DNA of 64,000 nt from assembly GCA_965247615.1 (NCBI GenBank), contig OZ252022.1, positions 434,001 to 498,000 of the forward strand, in the 5' to 3' direction. This stretch comes from G965197715 sp965247615 (lineage in GTDB: Bacteria > Chloroflexota > Dehalococcoidia > Lucifugimonadales > UBA1127). A program made the translations under genes and the position numbers. The notes beneath the pieces were generated by a model. The model did no database searches and had not been told where the DNA came from. It was given only the letters and a program-made list of their open reading frames with translations. Positions 41,479-51,053 of this stretch are shown here, piece after piece; positions within the stretch are counted from its first letter, which is position 1, and each line of letters begins with the position of its first letter.

Positions 41479-43461
41479 CTAGCCGGCCGTCAATCCCGTC
41501 AGCTTGCTGCCAACGTTCTCCGCCTCCAACGACAGCCTCTCCCACTCCTGCCAGAGGGACTGCGCCTCCTCTTTGAGTACACGGTACTGCTCTCCTGAGG
41601 CGGCAATCTGAGCCCGATCGTCAAACAAGTTGGGGCTGGAGAACAGAGCCTCCAGCTCCGCTATGCGAGTCTCGTGGTCAGACAGAGAAACGGTTATCTT
41701 ATCCATCCGTGTCGCGAGTGTGCGGGCCTCTTTGCTAAGCGACCGGCGCTGCAGCTCCTCGGGGCTGGTTGGCTTACCGGAACGGTTCATAGTCCGGCCT
41801 TGTCCTGAAGCACGGGCGGCCGTCCCGTTGGCGGTTGAATTGGCGCTCCTCTTACTGGTCGCAGACTGCTTTCGGTGGAGATAACTATCGTAGTCTCCGG
41901 GGAAAACCGTGGGCAGGCCGCCATCTATCTCGACAATCTTGTTCGCAACCTGGCGTATGAGAGTCCGGTCGTGGGTTATGAAACAGATAGTGCCCCGATA
42001 ATCGCCAAGGGCGTCCGCGAGAATCTCCCTGGAAGCGATGTCAAGGTGGTTGGTCGGCTCATCCATGAGGAGCAGGTTGGTCGGCTGGAGGAGCAGCTTG
42101 GCCAGGGCTACCCGGGCCTTTTCACCGCCGGACAGCACGGAAATAGGCTTGCGGACATCGTCGCCGCTGAACAGGAAGCCGCCGAGGGTGGTCCGCAGGT
42201 TCTGCTCCGACTCCATTGGCGCCGCCTGTTGTAACTCCTCAAGGAGTGTGTTGTTTGGGTTGAGGAGTTCAAGCACGTGCTGTGCGTAATAGGTTGTGAC
42301 GACGTTATGGCCGGTCTTTCTTTCCCCTTCATCAAATGGAATGACGCCTGCGAGTATCTTCAACATCGTGGTCTTCCCGGCGCCGTTCGCTCCGACTAAT
42401 GCAGCACGGTCGCCGCGCGAAAGCGCCAGGTCTACGCCCCGGAAGACCATGTTGTCGCCGTAAGACTTGCTTATGTTGGTCAGCGATATGACCTCGGAAC
42501 CGCTGCGCGGGGGCTCTGGGAACGAGTAGCGGACCTTCTTAGTCGCCCTTGGCAATTTGATGGTCTGTATTTTTTCGATTTGCTTCAAACGGCTTTGCAC
42601 CTGGGTGGCCTTCGTTGCTTTGGAGCGAAAACGGTCCACAAACCGCATTTGCCTCTGAATCTCGCGCCCCTGGCCGGCGGCTGCCGCCCGCTTGATCTGA
42701 AGAGAGCGCTCGCGTGCAAGCAGGTAGTCGTCATAGTTGCCCCGAAGATGCACCACCTCGTCCGGCTCAATGGCAAGAACCCGGGTTGCGACCTGGTTCA
42801 GAAATGCGCGGTCGTGAGATGTGACGAGAACGCCGCCCTGAAAAGCGGTCAAGTGCTTCTCAAACCACAAGTTTGCGTCAAGGTCAAGGTGGTTGGTTGG
42901 CTCGTCAAGGAGCAATAGGTTGGGCTTCCTGAACAGCATACCCGCAAGGCTTGCCCGCATGGCCCAGCCACCGCTGAACTCACTCATGGGGCGGAGAAAG
43001 TCGCCCTGCTTAAAGCCAAGGCCTGAGAGGATCGCCTTGGCCTCGTGGTCGCGGTCGTCTCCTCCAGCGGCCTCCAACGCCGTATCGAGCTTGCTGAGGC
43101 GGTCCAGCAGATAGCGCTGGCGCACGGGGTCGGCCTCCGACGACAGTGCGTCCCATGTGGCCGCAATCTCGCCGACGAGAGCATTCACCTCGGAGCCTGC
43201 GCCCACCACCTCTTGCAGCAGAGACTTGCCGGTAAACGACGGGAGCTCCTGCTTCAGATAGCCGATAGTAACGTGGCGCAGCTTGGATATGCTCCCTGTT
43301 TGCGGGGCGGTATCGCCTGTCAGGATGTCCATGAGGGTGGTCTTCCCGGAGCCGTTTGGGCCAATCAGGGCAATACGGTCCCCGGCGGCTACGCTAAATG
43401 TAAGCCCGCTGAACAGGGTCGTGTCGGAGTAGGCTTTGCTGATATCAGAAGCAGTTAACAT
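41479..43461 (-). CDS. ABC-F family ATPase
   Basis: A 660-residue soluble protein with two ATP-binding cassettes and no membrane part. Cassette 1: Walker A GPNGSGKT (34-41), signature FSGGWAMRASL, LLLLDEPTNHLDLDA. A linker with many basic residues (RFRSKATKATQVQSRLKQIEK) follows. Cassette 2: GANGAGKT, LSGGEKARVALAKLL, LLLMDEPTNHLD. The C-terminal ~100 residues form a charged coiled coil. Such proteins act on ribosomes (translation factors or antibiotic protection). Which subgroup applies is unresolved. Confidence 0.93.
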   Translation of the reverse strand: MLTASDISKAYSDTTLFSGLTFSVAAGDRIALIGPNGSGKTTLMDILTGDTAPQTGSISKLRHVTIGYLKQELPSFTGKSLLQEVVGAGSEVNALVGEIAATWDALSSEADPVRQRYLLDRLSKLDTALEAAGGDDRDHEAKAILSGLGFKQGDFLRPMSEFSGGWAMRASLAGMLFRKPNLLLLDEPTNHLDLDANLWFEKHLTAFQGGVLVTSHDRAFLNQVATRVLAIEPDEVVHLRGNYDDYLLARERSLQIKRAAAAGQGREIQRQMRFVDRFRSKATKATQVQSRLKQIEKIQTIKLPRATKKVRYSFPEPPRSGSEVISLTNISKSYGDNMVFRGVDLALSRGDRAALVGANGAGKTTMLKILAGVIPFDEGERKTGHNVVTTYYAQHVLELLNPNNTLLEELQQAAPMESEQNLRTTLGGFLFSGDDVRKPISVLSGGEKARVALAKLLLQPTNLLLMDEPTNHLDIASREILADALGDYRGTICFITHDRTLIRQVANKIVEIDGGLPTVFPGDYDSYLHRKQSATSKRSANSTANGTAARASGQGRTMNRSGKPTSPEELQRRSLSKEARTLATRMDKITVSLSDHETRIAELEALFSSPNLFDDRAQIAASGEQYRVLKEEAQSLWQEWERLSLEAENVGSKLTGLTAG

Positions 43462-43870
43462 ATCGTTCTGTTCGAACTATCACCCTATCCGCAGGATGCA
43501 ATCGCAGGAGCCAGGCGGTGTGGCGCCGGTCGCCCTCCCGCACGTCCTGGTGAGTCTAAGTGTACTGTACTGGGCCTGTCCCATAAAGGGGAAACGGTGG
43601 CTAGGAAGGAAGAACTGGGGAGGGCCATGGTCCCTGCTGCCCACTCCTTGGGGCGAGAGTTCACCGCGAGGGGTGAGGGAAAGCTCGACGTCCAAGGACT
43701 TGCTATCCATCGTGCCCTCGGGCTGGCGGGCCGTGCAGGGTCCGTTTGGCTTACCTGCGCTCGTAATCGTTAGCCTCCACCAGAGGCGGTTGCAGCTTTG
43801 TGTCGTCGAGGTCTCGCTTGATCGCTAACCATCAGATCCATCCTTCCGGTGCCCGCTAAGCTGGTCGTAG
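43462..43870. other. Gap with one doubtful small ORF
   Basis: A plus-strand frame from GTG 43597 to TAG 43773 (58 codons, AAGGGG upstream) reads ARKEELGRAMVPAAHSLGRE and continues without a recognisable family. A minus-strand tail (AIKRDLDDTKLQPPLVEAND) could be a decayed gene end. Neither is strong enough to call as a gene. Confidence 0.35.
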
Positions 43871-44416
43871 CTACCCTCCACCTGACGGGAATGGGTCCTC
43901 CTGGCTAATGAATGCCTGCGACTCCCGGAAGGACATGCCCCGTTTGGCCTTGTCTCCCCAGAGGTCCTTGATGTGAGTGATCACCGCTATTATCTCTTCG
44001 TGGCTGAGCCGGTCACCAAATGCCGGCATCGCGCTCTTGAAGCTCGGAAAGCTGGGGTCTTCAGCGATCTTCCCGCCCTGGCTGACAATGCGGTACAGGA
44101 GGCCGTCCCCATGATGCCAGGTGTGCCCGTCACCATTCAGCGGCGGCGGTGGCAGGGTGCCGTCGTCCTTCCTGATATGCCAGTCCGGTTGCCCCTCGCC
44201 GCCGACTCCGTGACAGGCAGCGCAATTTGAAGCAAATAGCTCACGGCCTTCTGGACCAGCTTGCATAGTGGGGACGCCGCCGGGTGTCGCGATGTCTTCG
44301 CCGGGAGAAGGCGAGCACGCGGTCAGCAGGACGGACGCGAGTAGCATTGCGGCGGCGGTGGCAGCCCAACCGACAACCCTCACACCCATGGGGCGGACGT
44401 ATCGAACTCTTGGCAA
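43871..44416 (-). CDS. Class I cytochrome c lipoprotein
   Basis: A 181-residue exported monohaem cytochrome. The TTG at 44416 follows AGGAGGAG. A signal (VVGWAATAAAMLLASVLLTAC) ends in a lipobox Cys, so the protein is anchored to the outer face of the membrane. The haem site is CAACH, and the likely Met ligand is in SAMPAFGDRLS. The domain is followed by LSHEEIIAVITHIKDLWG, the usual C-terminal helix. It would carry electrons for a respiratory chain; partners are not in the window. A longer frame exists upstream but overlaps the neighbouring cytochrome remnant. Confidence 0.88.
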   Translation of the reverse strand: MPRVRYVRPMGVRVVGWAATAAAMLLASVLLTACSPSPGEDIATPGGVPTMQAGPEGRELFASNCAACHGVGGEGQPDWHIRKDDGTLPPPPLNGDGHTWHHGDGLLYRIVSQGGKIAEDPSFPSFKSAMPAFGDRLSHEEIIAVITHIKDLWGDKAKRGMSFRESQAFISQEDPFPSGGG

Positions 44417-44493
44417 GGTCTCCTCCTGTTGACCCGAGCGCAGCATCCTCAGTCGTTGAGCGAACACGTTGGGGACATAGCTTTGAACTCGGC

Positions 44494-44745
44494 TCAGCAC
44501 ACGGTCGAAAAAGCATCGCCCTCAAAGATGCCGTTAGCGCGCTGCATCTGCCGGACGTAGCGGATGATATTCTCCACGTCATCAGATGAGGCGTCGGCTA
44601 CCGGGGGCATATCCCCAGAGACCCAGTGGTGTTGCTTCACTCCCTGATTGACCGCGTTGAGAATGCTGAAGTCCGGGTGACGGCCGAGGTGGCAGACTCT
44701 GGCGATCAGAGGCGGACCTTGGGTGGTCCTGACTGTACCCCGAGA
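44494..44745 (-). pseudogene. Cytochrome c fragment with a broken haem motif
   Basis: On the minus strand the frame ending at TGA 44496-44494 encodes the C-terminal part of a second cytochrome c: CHLGRHPDFSILNAVNQGVK, then HHWVSGDMPPVADASSDDVE and NIIRYVRQMQRANGIF. The haem site reads ARVCH, so the first Cys of CxxCH is Ala. Upstream the frame meets a TAA at 44748-44746 with no start codon or signal peptide. It looks like a truncated tandem relative of the intact cytochrome just downstream. Confidence 0.65.
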
Positions 44746-45007
44746 TTAGTATCACTGGCTAGTAGAGTCCAGCCATATGAGGGAAGTGCATTAGTTCCCG
44801 GTTCCATTCAGGTGGTCATGGCAACTCTTGACATTCAGGCCCGCGTCTTAGCGGTTTACTCGAATCTTGGCCTCTTCTTCAGTTAGGCTGTGCTCCATCG
44901 CGAGGGTGTCCAAGGGGCTGGCGGTACGTATACCGAGACTTCCCAGCTTGCGCGCCCCTACCAAGTGCATCGGATTCGGCTATCATGGGTGTGTGACCCC
45001 GGCCACC

Positions 45008-47038
45008 ATGCACCCTCCCCCGCTGGAGGCGGCCATAGAGTGCCCGAATTGCCATCACGCCAATGAGGCGGACAGCCTCTTCTGCACCAGCTGCGGGGCG
45101 TTCCTCTCCGGGCAGGCGCTCCCGAACGCAGACGAGCCCCAGGCCGGTGCGCCCGTGGAGGAGCAGTTGCGCTCCCTGCGGGATGAGGTCCGCTCGGTCC
45201 AGGAGCGGTACGGCCAGAGCATAGCGCGCCTGCAGGACCGCGTCACTGCCCTCGAGGCCATGGCAGGTTCGCTCGCGCCCCGCTCCGGACCCGCGCAGGC
45301 GGCGCCCGCGCAGCCCGTCAGCGCCGCGCCGTCGGCGACGCCTGCCTCCGCCCAAGCGCCGCCTCCGCCTTCCGACAGCCTCCTGGCGGCGGTGCGAGAG
45401 TGGAAGTGGGAGCAGATCGTGGGGGGCAACTGGCTCGCCCGCGTTGGCGTCCTCGCGCTCATCATTGGCGTCGCCTTCTTCCTCAAGCTGGCCATCGACA
45501 ACGACTGGATCGGCCCCACGGGGCAGGTTGCCCTGGGCATAGCCGTCGGGGTGGCACTACTTGCGGCGGGCGAGTACTGGCAGCGCAGGTACGCCATCTT
45601 TGCCCAGGCCCTCAGCGGCGGCGGCATCGGCATCCTCTACCTGTCCATCTTCGCCGCCCACTCCACCTTTGGCCTCATCGACGTCTACCTCGCCACGGGC
45701 ATCCTGCTCCTCATCAGCGTAACAGCGGCGGCCATCGCGATTCGCTACGAGTCCCGGGCCCTGGCGATCATCGGCATCCTTGGCGCATTCTCCGCGCCCT
45801 TCATCCTGGGCGCGTTCTCATCATCCTCCGTCGGCGACCTTGCCCGCACCGACACAGGCATCGACCTGCTCGCCTACATCATCGCGGTGGATGTCGGCGT
45901 GCTCGCGCTCTCCGCCTTCCGCAACTGGCGGTGGATGGTCCTGCTCGGCTGGGCTGGTTCCCTACTGGCCTACGGCGGTTGGTACGAGCAGTTTGGCGGC
46001 GACGCTGGCCTCCTGACGGCGCAGCTCAGTCTCACCCTCATATTCCTGACCTTTGTGGGCGCCACGACTCTGTACCACGTCATGCTGCGCCGCCCTCCCG
46101 GGGCGACGGACCGTGTGTTCATGACGGTCAACGCGCTCTCCTACTTCGCCATCAGCTACGGCATCATGTCGGAAGACCTCGAGCTCTGGATGGGCGCGTT
46201 CGCGCTGGTCATGGCCCTCTTCTACGGCGGCCTTGCCTATGCGGCCCTGCGCCGCAGCGAGGAGAACGCCCTGCTCAGCTTCTTCGCCCTCGGCATTGCC
46301 CTCGTGTTCCTGACGGTGGCCGTTCCCGTGCAGCTCGGGGACGCCGCCTGGACCACCGTCGCGTGGGCGGCCCAGGGCGCCGTGCTCATGTGGCTGGCCT
46401 TCCAGGTCCGTATGCCCCAGGTGCGCATCTTCGGCTACGCGGCCTTCGGCCTTGTGGCCGTGCGCCTCTTCATGTTCGACACGGACGTTGACTTGGGGAC
46501 CTACGACGTGCTCCTAAACGAACGGGTGCTGGCCTTCGTTCCCAGCATCGCTGCCATGTACGTGACCGCGTACCTGTGCTGGCGTTACCGCGGGGACCTC
46601 GCTGCTTGGGAAGCGTCGCTGGCGTCGGTCTACCCGGTCTTCCTGGCGGCGGCCGGCTTCTTCACCCTGTGGATGCTGGGCTGGGAGATCATCTCGGGGT
46701 TCGACAAGCAGATTAGTGCGCTCACCGATGAAGAGTTCCGCCGGGGCGTGGACAGCTGGCTGCGCAACGCCCAGAACCTCTCCATCACCGCGCTCCTGGC
46801 CTTCTACGCAGCCGCCATGCTGGCGGTGGGCATCATCGGCAAATCGCGAATGGTGCGCCTTGCCGCCCTTGCCCTGCTGCTGATACCTATAGCCAAGGTC
46901 TTCGCCTACGACGTCTTCATCTTGGAGGGCGTGTACCGCATCGCGGCCTTCATCGGCCTGGGCTTGATGCTCGTGCTTGGCGGCTATGTCTACCAGCGCT
47001 TCCGCAAGACCATCAGGGGATACCTCATTGAGGGCTAG
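45008..47038 (+). CDS. DUF2339 membrane protein with zinc ribbon
   Basis: A 676-residue protein. An N-terminal zinc ribbon (CPNC at 12-15, CTSC at 26-29) is followed by a short coiled coil (VEEQLRSLRDEVRSVQERYG), a Pro/Ala linker and some 18-20 hydrophobic helices starting at NWLARVGVLALIIGVAFFLK. The DUF2339 family has no proven function and often pairs with DUF3999, as here. A GTG at 44993 is an alternative start; neither has a strong ribosome site. The stop overlaps the next start. Confidence 0.85.
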   Translation: MHPPPLEAAIECPNCHHANEADSLFCTSCGAFLSGQALPNADEPQAGAPVEEQLRSLRDEVRSVQERYGQSIARLQDRVTALEAMAGSLAPRSGPAQAAPAQPVSAAPSATPASAQAPPPPSDSLLAAVREWKWEQIVGGNWLARVGVLALIIGVAFFLKLAIDNDWIGPTGQVALGIAVGVALLAAGEYWQRRYAIFAQALSGGGIGILYLSIFAAHSTFGLIDVYLATGILLLISVTAAAIAIRYESRALAIIGILGAFSAPFILGAFSSSSVGDLARTDTGIDLLAYIIAVDVGVLALSAFRNWRWMVLLGWAGSLLAYGGWYEQFGGDAGLLTAQLSLTLIFLTFVGATTLYHVMLRRPPGATDRVFMTVNALSYFAISYGIMSEDLELWMGAFALVMALFYGGLAYAALRRSEENALLSFFALGIALVFLTVAVPVQLGDAAWTTVAWAAQGAVLMWLAFQVRMPQVRIFGYAAFGLVAVRLFMFDTDVDLGTYDVLLNERVLAFVPSIAAMYVTAYLCWRYRGDLAAWEASLASVYPVFLAAAGFFTLWMLGWEIISGFDKQISALTDEEFRRGVDSWLRNAQNLSITALLAFYAAAMLAVGIIGKSRMVRLAALALLLIPIAKVFAYDVFILEGVYRIAAFIGLGLMLVLGGYVYQRFRKTIRGYLIEG

Positions 47039-48332
47039 TCTGCGCCGCTTCGCCCCAATCGCCGCCGCTGCCGCCATTGCGTTCGCCGCCGTCCCCGCCA
47101 TCGCCGCGGCCGACTTCGCGCTGGCCGACTGGCCCTACGCCAAGGAGGTCCGGACCCCGCCGGGGACGCAGGAGGACCTGGTTGAGCTGCACCCCGACGC
47201 CCAGCTCTACGACGGGTCGGCCCCGGGGCTGACCGACCTGCGCATCATAGCCGGGGACAGCCGCGAAACCCCCTACAAGCTGGAGGTGCGCCGCGGCTCA
47301 ATCGTGCAGCGGGACGTGCCCGTGACCATCCGTGACCTGGGGTACGTGCAGGACCGGTACAACACCTTCACGGCTGCTCTTGCCCTGGAAGAAGGCGCGG
47401 TCCACAACAAGGTGAACATTGAGACAGCCTCCGTCAACTTCCAGCGCACTGCCGTGGTGGAGACCAGCAACGACGAACGGACTTGGGCTCAGGTTGCGGA
47501 GGGCGCCGTCCACGACTTCCGCCTCACGGACACCGAGGCGACAAGCCGCAACACGTCAGTCGGTTACCCGGACTCCACCGCGCGCTACCTCCGCGTCCGC
47601 GTCCTCGACGACGGCAACGGCCCGCTGACCATCACCGGCGCCCACGTATCCGCCACCCAGGCGGAGCCGAGGCGCGAGGTCTCATGGCCCGCCTCCATCA
47701 CGGACATCAGCCGGGGCGAGGGCCAACAGACCACCCTCGTGGAGCTGGACCTGAACGCGTCGGGCATCCCGACGGACCGGATCGCCGTCTCGGTGGACGA
47801 CGTGAACTTCAACCGCGACGTCACGCTGGAGGCAAGCGGCGACGGCGAGACCTGGCGCACGGTGGAGCCGGGGGCCGGCATCCTCGCCTACGATACGCCC
47901 CGGTTCACCGGCGCGAGCCTGAGCTTCACCTACCCGGAGAGCGCGGAACGCTACCTCAGGATCGTCATCCACGACGCCGACAGCCCCCCGCTGACGGTGA
48001 CCGGCGTGCAGGTATGGGGCGCCCAGCGCAGAGTGCTCTTCTTCGCCAGGCCGGGCGAGGCGTACAAGGCCTACTACGGCAACCCGGATGCCCTGCGGCC
48101 CACCTACGACATAGACCGGCTGTTGAGCTTTCTGGACACCGAGGACCTGTCCGTGGCCGGCCTGGGGCCGCAGACGGACAACCCGATGTACGTGGCGCAG
48201 CGCCCGCCCGTCTCGGAGCGTTTCCCGTGGCTGCTGCCGTCGGCCCTCGTCTTGGCCGGCCTAGTGGTGGGCGGCATCCTGCTCAACGTGCTCCGCCAGG
48301 CGCGCAAAGCGCTCCCGCCCGCAGACGACTAG
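47028..48332 (+). CDS. DUF3999 family exported membrane-anchored protein
   Basis: A 434-residue protein with an N-terminal signal (FAPIAAAAAIAFAAVPAIAAA), two related jelly-roll-like modules each containing VNF, ERTWAQV/GETWRTV and SARYLRVRVLDD/AERYLRIVIHDA, and a C-terminal membrane helix (LLPSALVLAGLVVGGILLNV). The TTG at 47028 lies inside the end of the DUF2339 gene, giving translational coupling with an 11-base overlap. The two proteins probably act together at the membrane; the task is unknown. Confidence 0.85.
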   Translation: MRASLRRFAPIAAAAAIAFAAVPAIAAADFALADWPYAKEVRTPPGTQEDLVELHPDAQLYDGSAPGLTDLRIIAGDSRETPYKLEVRRGSIVQRDVPVTIRDLGYVQDRYNTFTAALALEEGAVHNKVNIETASVNFQRTAVVETSNDERTWAQVAEGAVHDFRLTDTEATSRNTSVGYPDSTARYLRVRVLDDGNGPLTITGAHVSATQAEPRREVSWPASITDISRGEGQQTTLVELDLNASGIPTDRIAVSVDDVNFNRDVTLEASGDGETWRTVEPGAGILAYDTPRFTGASLSFTYPESAERYLRIVIHDADSPPLTVTGVQVWGAQRRVLFFARPGEAYKAYYGNPDALRPTYDIDRLLSFLDTEDLSVAGLGPQTDNPMYVAQRPPVSERFPWLLPSALVLAGLVVGGILLNVLRQARKALPPADD

Positions 48333-48345
48333 CGCCCCCCCAGGT

Positions 48346-48371
48346 CCCGCTCACGGTGAGCCTGTCAAACC
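48346..48371. repeat. REP-like palindrome
   Basis: GCTCAC-g-GTGAGC followed by CTGTCAAACC, a common type of short intergenic palindrome, sits just after the DUF3999 gene. Confidence 0.5.
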
Positions 48372-48435
48372 AGATGAGCCTGGAGGGTCCCGGGGGCCGC
48401 CACCCCCGCGCAAGCCTTCCCCTCATTCCCCCTGC

Positions 48436-48441
48436 TATAAT
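48436..48441 (+). promoter_or_regulatory. -10 element of the nuclease-like gene
   Basis: A perfect TATAAT lies 28 bases before the ATG at 48470; no good -35 is visible. Confidence 0.45.
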
Positions 48442-48469
48442 CCATCCAACCGTAGGAAGGACGCGCGCC

Positions 48470-49408
48470 ATGCCGCTGGACGACCTGTTCACCCTCATTC
48501 ACGAACTCCGGGAGCGCATGGACACCCACGGCGCCGCGCTCCGCCAGAGCGAGGCCCTCACCCGCTACGCGCTCATCGACCCTCTGTTGCGCGCGCTCGG
48601 CTGGAACACCGCGGACCCCGCCCTCGTGGTCCCCGAGTACAGGTCGGGCAGCGGCTCGGCGGACTACGCCCTCCTCGGCAACGGCAAACCCCTCATGATG
48701 GTCGAGGCCAAGAAGCTCGACACGCCCCTCAGGGACGTGGTCGGGCAGGGGATCCAATACTGTCTCATTCAGGGCACCGCCCACTTCTCCGTGACCGACG
48801 GCAGACGTTGGGAGATCTACGAGACACACAGACCCGTCCCCATCGACGACAAGCGAATTGCCTCCTTCGACCTGAAGGGGCAGGACCCCGCGGAGGTAGC
48901 CCTGCAGGCGCTGGCGCTCTGGAGGCCCGGCGTACAAGCAGGCAACGTCGTCCCCGGCCACCCTCCGGTCATCGTACCGCCTGTTGTCAGACCGGATCCT
49001 CCGCCCCCACCTCCGGGTGAATGGCAGCCGCTATCGGAGCTGAACCCTCAGACAGGTTCCGCTCCGCCGACGGCAATCCGGTTCCCCGACAATTCGACCA
49101 CCTCGGCCAAGGCATGGAATTCCGTACTGGTCGAAACGGTGCGATGGCTCATAAACGGCAACCACCTCAATACAACCCACTGCCCTATTGGGGTGGGGAA
49201 CGGAAGAAGATACACGGTGGCTGCCACGCCCGTTCATTCGAACGGGCACCAGTTCGTCAGGGGCGTACAGGTCGGTCCGCTGCATGTTGAGACGAACTTG
49301 AGCGGCATGGCGTGCGTCAAATCCGCTCGGCACATCGTCGAGCACGTAGGTAAGGTCCCATCCCAGTTCCACGTCCGCTTCGCCCCGGGGGACTCGCCGG
49401 CGGGCTAG
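48470..49408 (+). CDS. HsdR N-terminal-like PD-(D/E)xK nuclease, orphan
   Basis: A 312-residue protein. Residues 1-150 resemble the nuclease domain of type I restriction R subunits: SEALTRYALIDPLLRALGWN, VVPEYRSGSGSADYALL with Asp65, and LMMVEAKK with Glu79/Lys81, then GQGIQYC and FSVTDGRRWEIYE. A Pro-rich linker (PPVVRPDPPPPPPGE) leads to a ~110-residue C-terminal domain (AWNSVLVETVRWLINGNHL, VQVGPLHVETNLSG) I do not recognise. There is no helicase domain and no hsdM/S gene nearby, so it is not a complete restriction system. Confidence 0.8.
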   Translation: MPLDDLFTLIHELRERMDTHGAALRQSEALTRYALIDPLLRALGWNTADPALVVPEYRSGSGSADYALLGNGKPLMMVEAKKLDTPLRDVVGQGIQYCLIQGTAHFSVTDGRRWEIYETHRPVPIDDKRIASFDLKGQDPAEVALQALALWRPGVQAGNVVPGHPPVIVPPVVRPDPPPPPPGEWQPLSELNPQTGSAPPTAIRFPDNSTTSAKAWNSVLVETVRWLINGNHLNTTHCPIGVGNGRRYTVAATPVHSNGHQFVRGVQVGPLHVETNLSGMACVKSARHIVEHVGKVPSQFHVRFAPGDSPAG

Positions 49409-49437
49409 CCGCGCAGCCTAGGTGCGCACAGCCACCC

Positions 49438-49696
49438 CTGTGCCACCCTTCCGTTGCCCGTACGAGTACATATGTGCTAGTATCTCCTCAACACGCCAAC
49501 CAGGGAAAGCAGGCCAAGGAGGTCGCCATCCCCCCAAAAAACTATCAACATGTTGAGACCCGTCCAGCTTCACTTTTCCGCAGAAAAAACTAGCTGGCAA
49601 TCACACAGGCGACAACAATCAAACGGCCTGCCGCCGGCAGGTGCAGCCTCAGGCGCCGCCGTCAGACGGGTGCACGGGGCGGGTGGGCGCAGGAAT
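49438..49696 (+). repeat. ~200-bp dispersed repeat, copy 2
   Basis: The second copy of the element at 17718-17947, in the same orientation. It has a 29-base insertion near 49645-49673 that begins and ends with GGTGCA. It follows the nuclease-like gene by 29 bases and ends in REP-like sequence (GCGGGTGGGCGCAGGAATGA). The rest of 49697-49773 holds no gene. Confidence 0.85.
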
Positions 49697-49773
49697 GACG
49701 GTTACGCAAGGGCCTCGTAGGGGCGGGCCTCGTGCCCACCCTCCCCACACTGCCGCCGCTCCGCCCCCCCGCG

Positions 49774-49802
49774 TTGACACGCTTACCCTCGGCGGCCATA
49801 AT
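49774..49802 (+). promoter_or_regulatory. Promoter of the flavin monooxygenase operon
   Basis: TTGACA (49774-49779), 17 bp, CATAAT (49797-49802): eleven of twelve consensus bases. The likely start near 49809 leaves a leader of about 28 bases containing GAAGGAGG. Confidence 0.8.
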
Positions 49803-49837
49803 GAGGCCCGATTCGCCCCGTCCTGAAGGAGGCACGC

Positions 49838-51043
49838 ATGCCCCAAAACCTCCAGTTCCACTTCTTCCACCTCATGCCGTGGCCCTATCTCCCCGAGGAC
49901 TTCAGCGACCGCTACGAGTCTGCATGGGTCACCGCGCCCAACAGCCTCTTCGACCCCGCCAGGGGCGCGCTCCTCTACCAACGCTACATCGACGAGCTCG
50001 CCTACGCCGACGAGCTCGGCTTCGACGGCGTCATGGTCAACGAGCACCACTTCAACGCCTACGGCCTCATGGCCTCGCCCAACCTCATCGCCGCCGCCCT
50101 CTCGCAGCGCGTCAAGAGGGCGCGCATGATCGTCCTCGGCAACGCCCTCCCCATGTACGGCAACCCCGTGCGCGTCGCCGAGGAGTACGCCATGCTGGAC
50201 CTGTTCTTCCAGGGCCGGTTCAGCGCGGGCTTCGTCATAGGCGGCGGTCCCGAGTGGTTCTCCTACAATATGAACCCCACACACTCCCGCGCCATGTGGC
50301 GGGAGGCCCACGACCTCATCGTCAAGGCGTGGACGGAGGACGGCCCCTTCAGCTACGAGGGCAAGTTCTACCAGTTCCAGTACGTCAACCCGTGGCCCAA
50401 GCCCTTCCAGAAGCCGCACCCCCCCATCTGGGTGCCGGGCACGGGGACCCTGGAGACCATGGAGTTTGTCGCCGAGCGCGGCTACACCTACGCCGCCGTG
50501 ACCTACTCCAACGTGGCCGGCTTCCGCCAGAACGCCTCCTCCTTCCAGGAGACCTGGGAGAAGACCGGCAAGCCCTGGGACCCGGACAAGCTCGGCTGGC
50601 TCGTCCCCATCTACGTCGCCGAGACCGACGAGGAGGCGCGGCGGGAGTGCGAGCCGCACCTGTGGTACTTTGCAACCAAGCTGCTCAAGGGCCTGGGCTA
50701 CTCCGGCACCGGCGTCACGTGGATGCCCCCTGGCTACACCAGCGAGCGCTCCATGCTCCGTGTGCTCGGACAGCGCATGGGCCGCCGCGACCAGCTCACC
50801 CTGGCCCAGGACTGGTCGGACATCGAGGCCGGGGGCAACATCATCGTCGGCAGCGTGGACACAGTGGCCCAGAAGCTCATCGAGTACGCCAAGGAGTTCA
50901 AGCACGGCCACTACCTGTGCCTGCTCCAGTTCGGTACGCTGCCGGCGGACCTGACCCGCAAGAACATGGATTTGATGGTGAATCGCGTCATGCCCAAGGT
51001 GCGCGCAGCCATGGGCGCCGAAGCCTCGGCTCCGGTCGGCTAG
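49838..51043 (+). CDS. Luciferase-like flavin-dependent monooxygenase
   Basis: A 401-residue TIM-barrel protein of the bacterial luciferase family (FMN or F420). Seen: YIDELAYADELGFDGVMVNE, HHFNAYGLMASPNLIAAAL, RMIVLGNALPMYGNPVRVAE, FSAGFVIGGG and PHPPIWVPGTGTLETMEFVA. It has a fine ribosome site (AAGGAGG) and is the first gene of a five-gene plus-strand run. The substrate is unknown; many Chloroflexota carry large expansions of this family thought to attack recalcitrant organic matter. Confidence 0.9.
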   Translation: MPQNLQFHFFHLMPWPYLPEDFSDRYESAWVTAPNSLFDPARGALLYQRYIDELAYADELGFDGVMVNEHHFNAYGLMASPNLIAAALSQRVKRARMIVLGNALPMYGNPVRVAEEYAMLDLFFQGRFSAGFVIGGGPEWFSYNMNPTHSRAMWREAHDLIVKAWTEDGPFSYEGKFYQFQYVNPWPKPFQKPHPPIWVPGTGTLETMEFVAERGYTYAAVTYSNVAGFRQNASSFQETWEKTGKPWDPDKLGWLVPIYVAETDEEARRECEPHLWYFATKLLKGLGYSGTGVTWMPPGYTSERSMLRVLGQRMGRRDQLTLAQDWSDIEAGGNIIVGSVDTVAQKLIEYAKEFKHGHYLCLLQFGTLPADLTRKNMDLMVNRVMPKVRAAMGAEASAPVG

Positions 51044-51053
51044 GGGCGCACTG

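Noticed and set aside
48470..49408. A restriction-modification or defence island
   Set aside because: Only the nuclease-like N-terminal module is present; there is no helicase, methyltransferase or specificity gene nearby.
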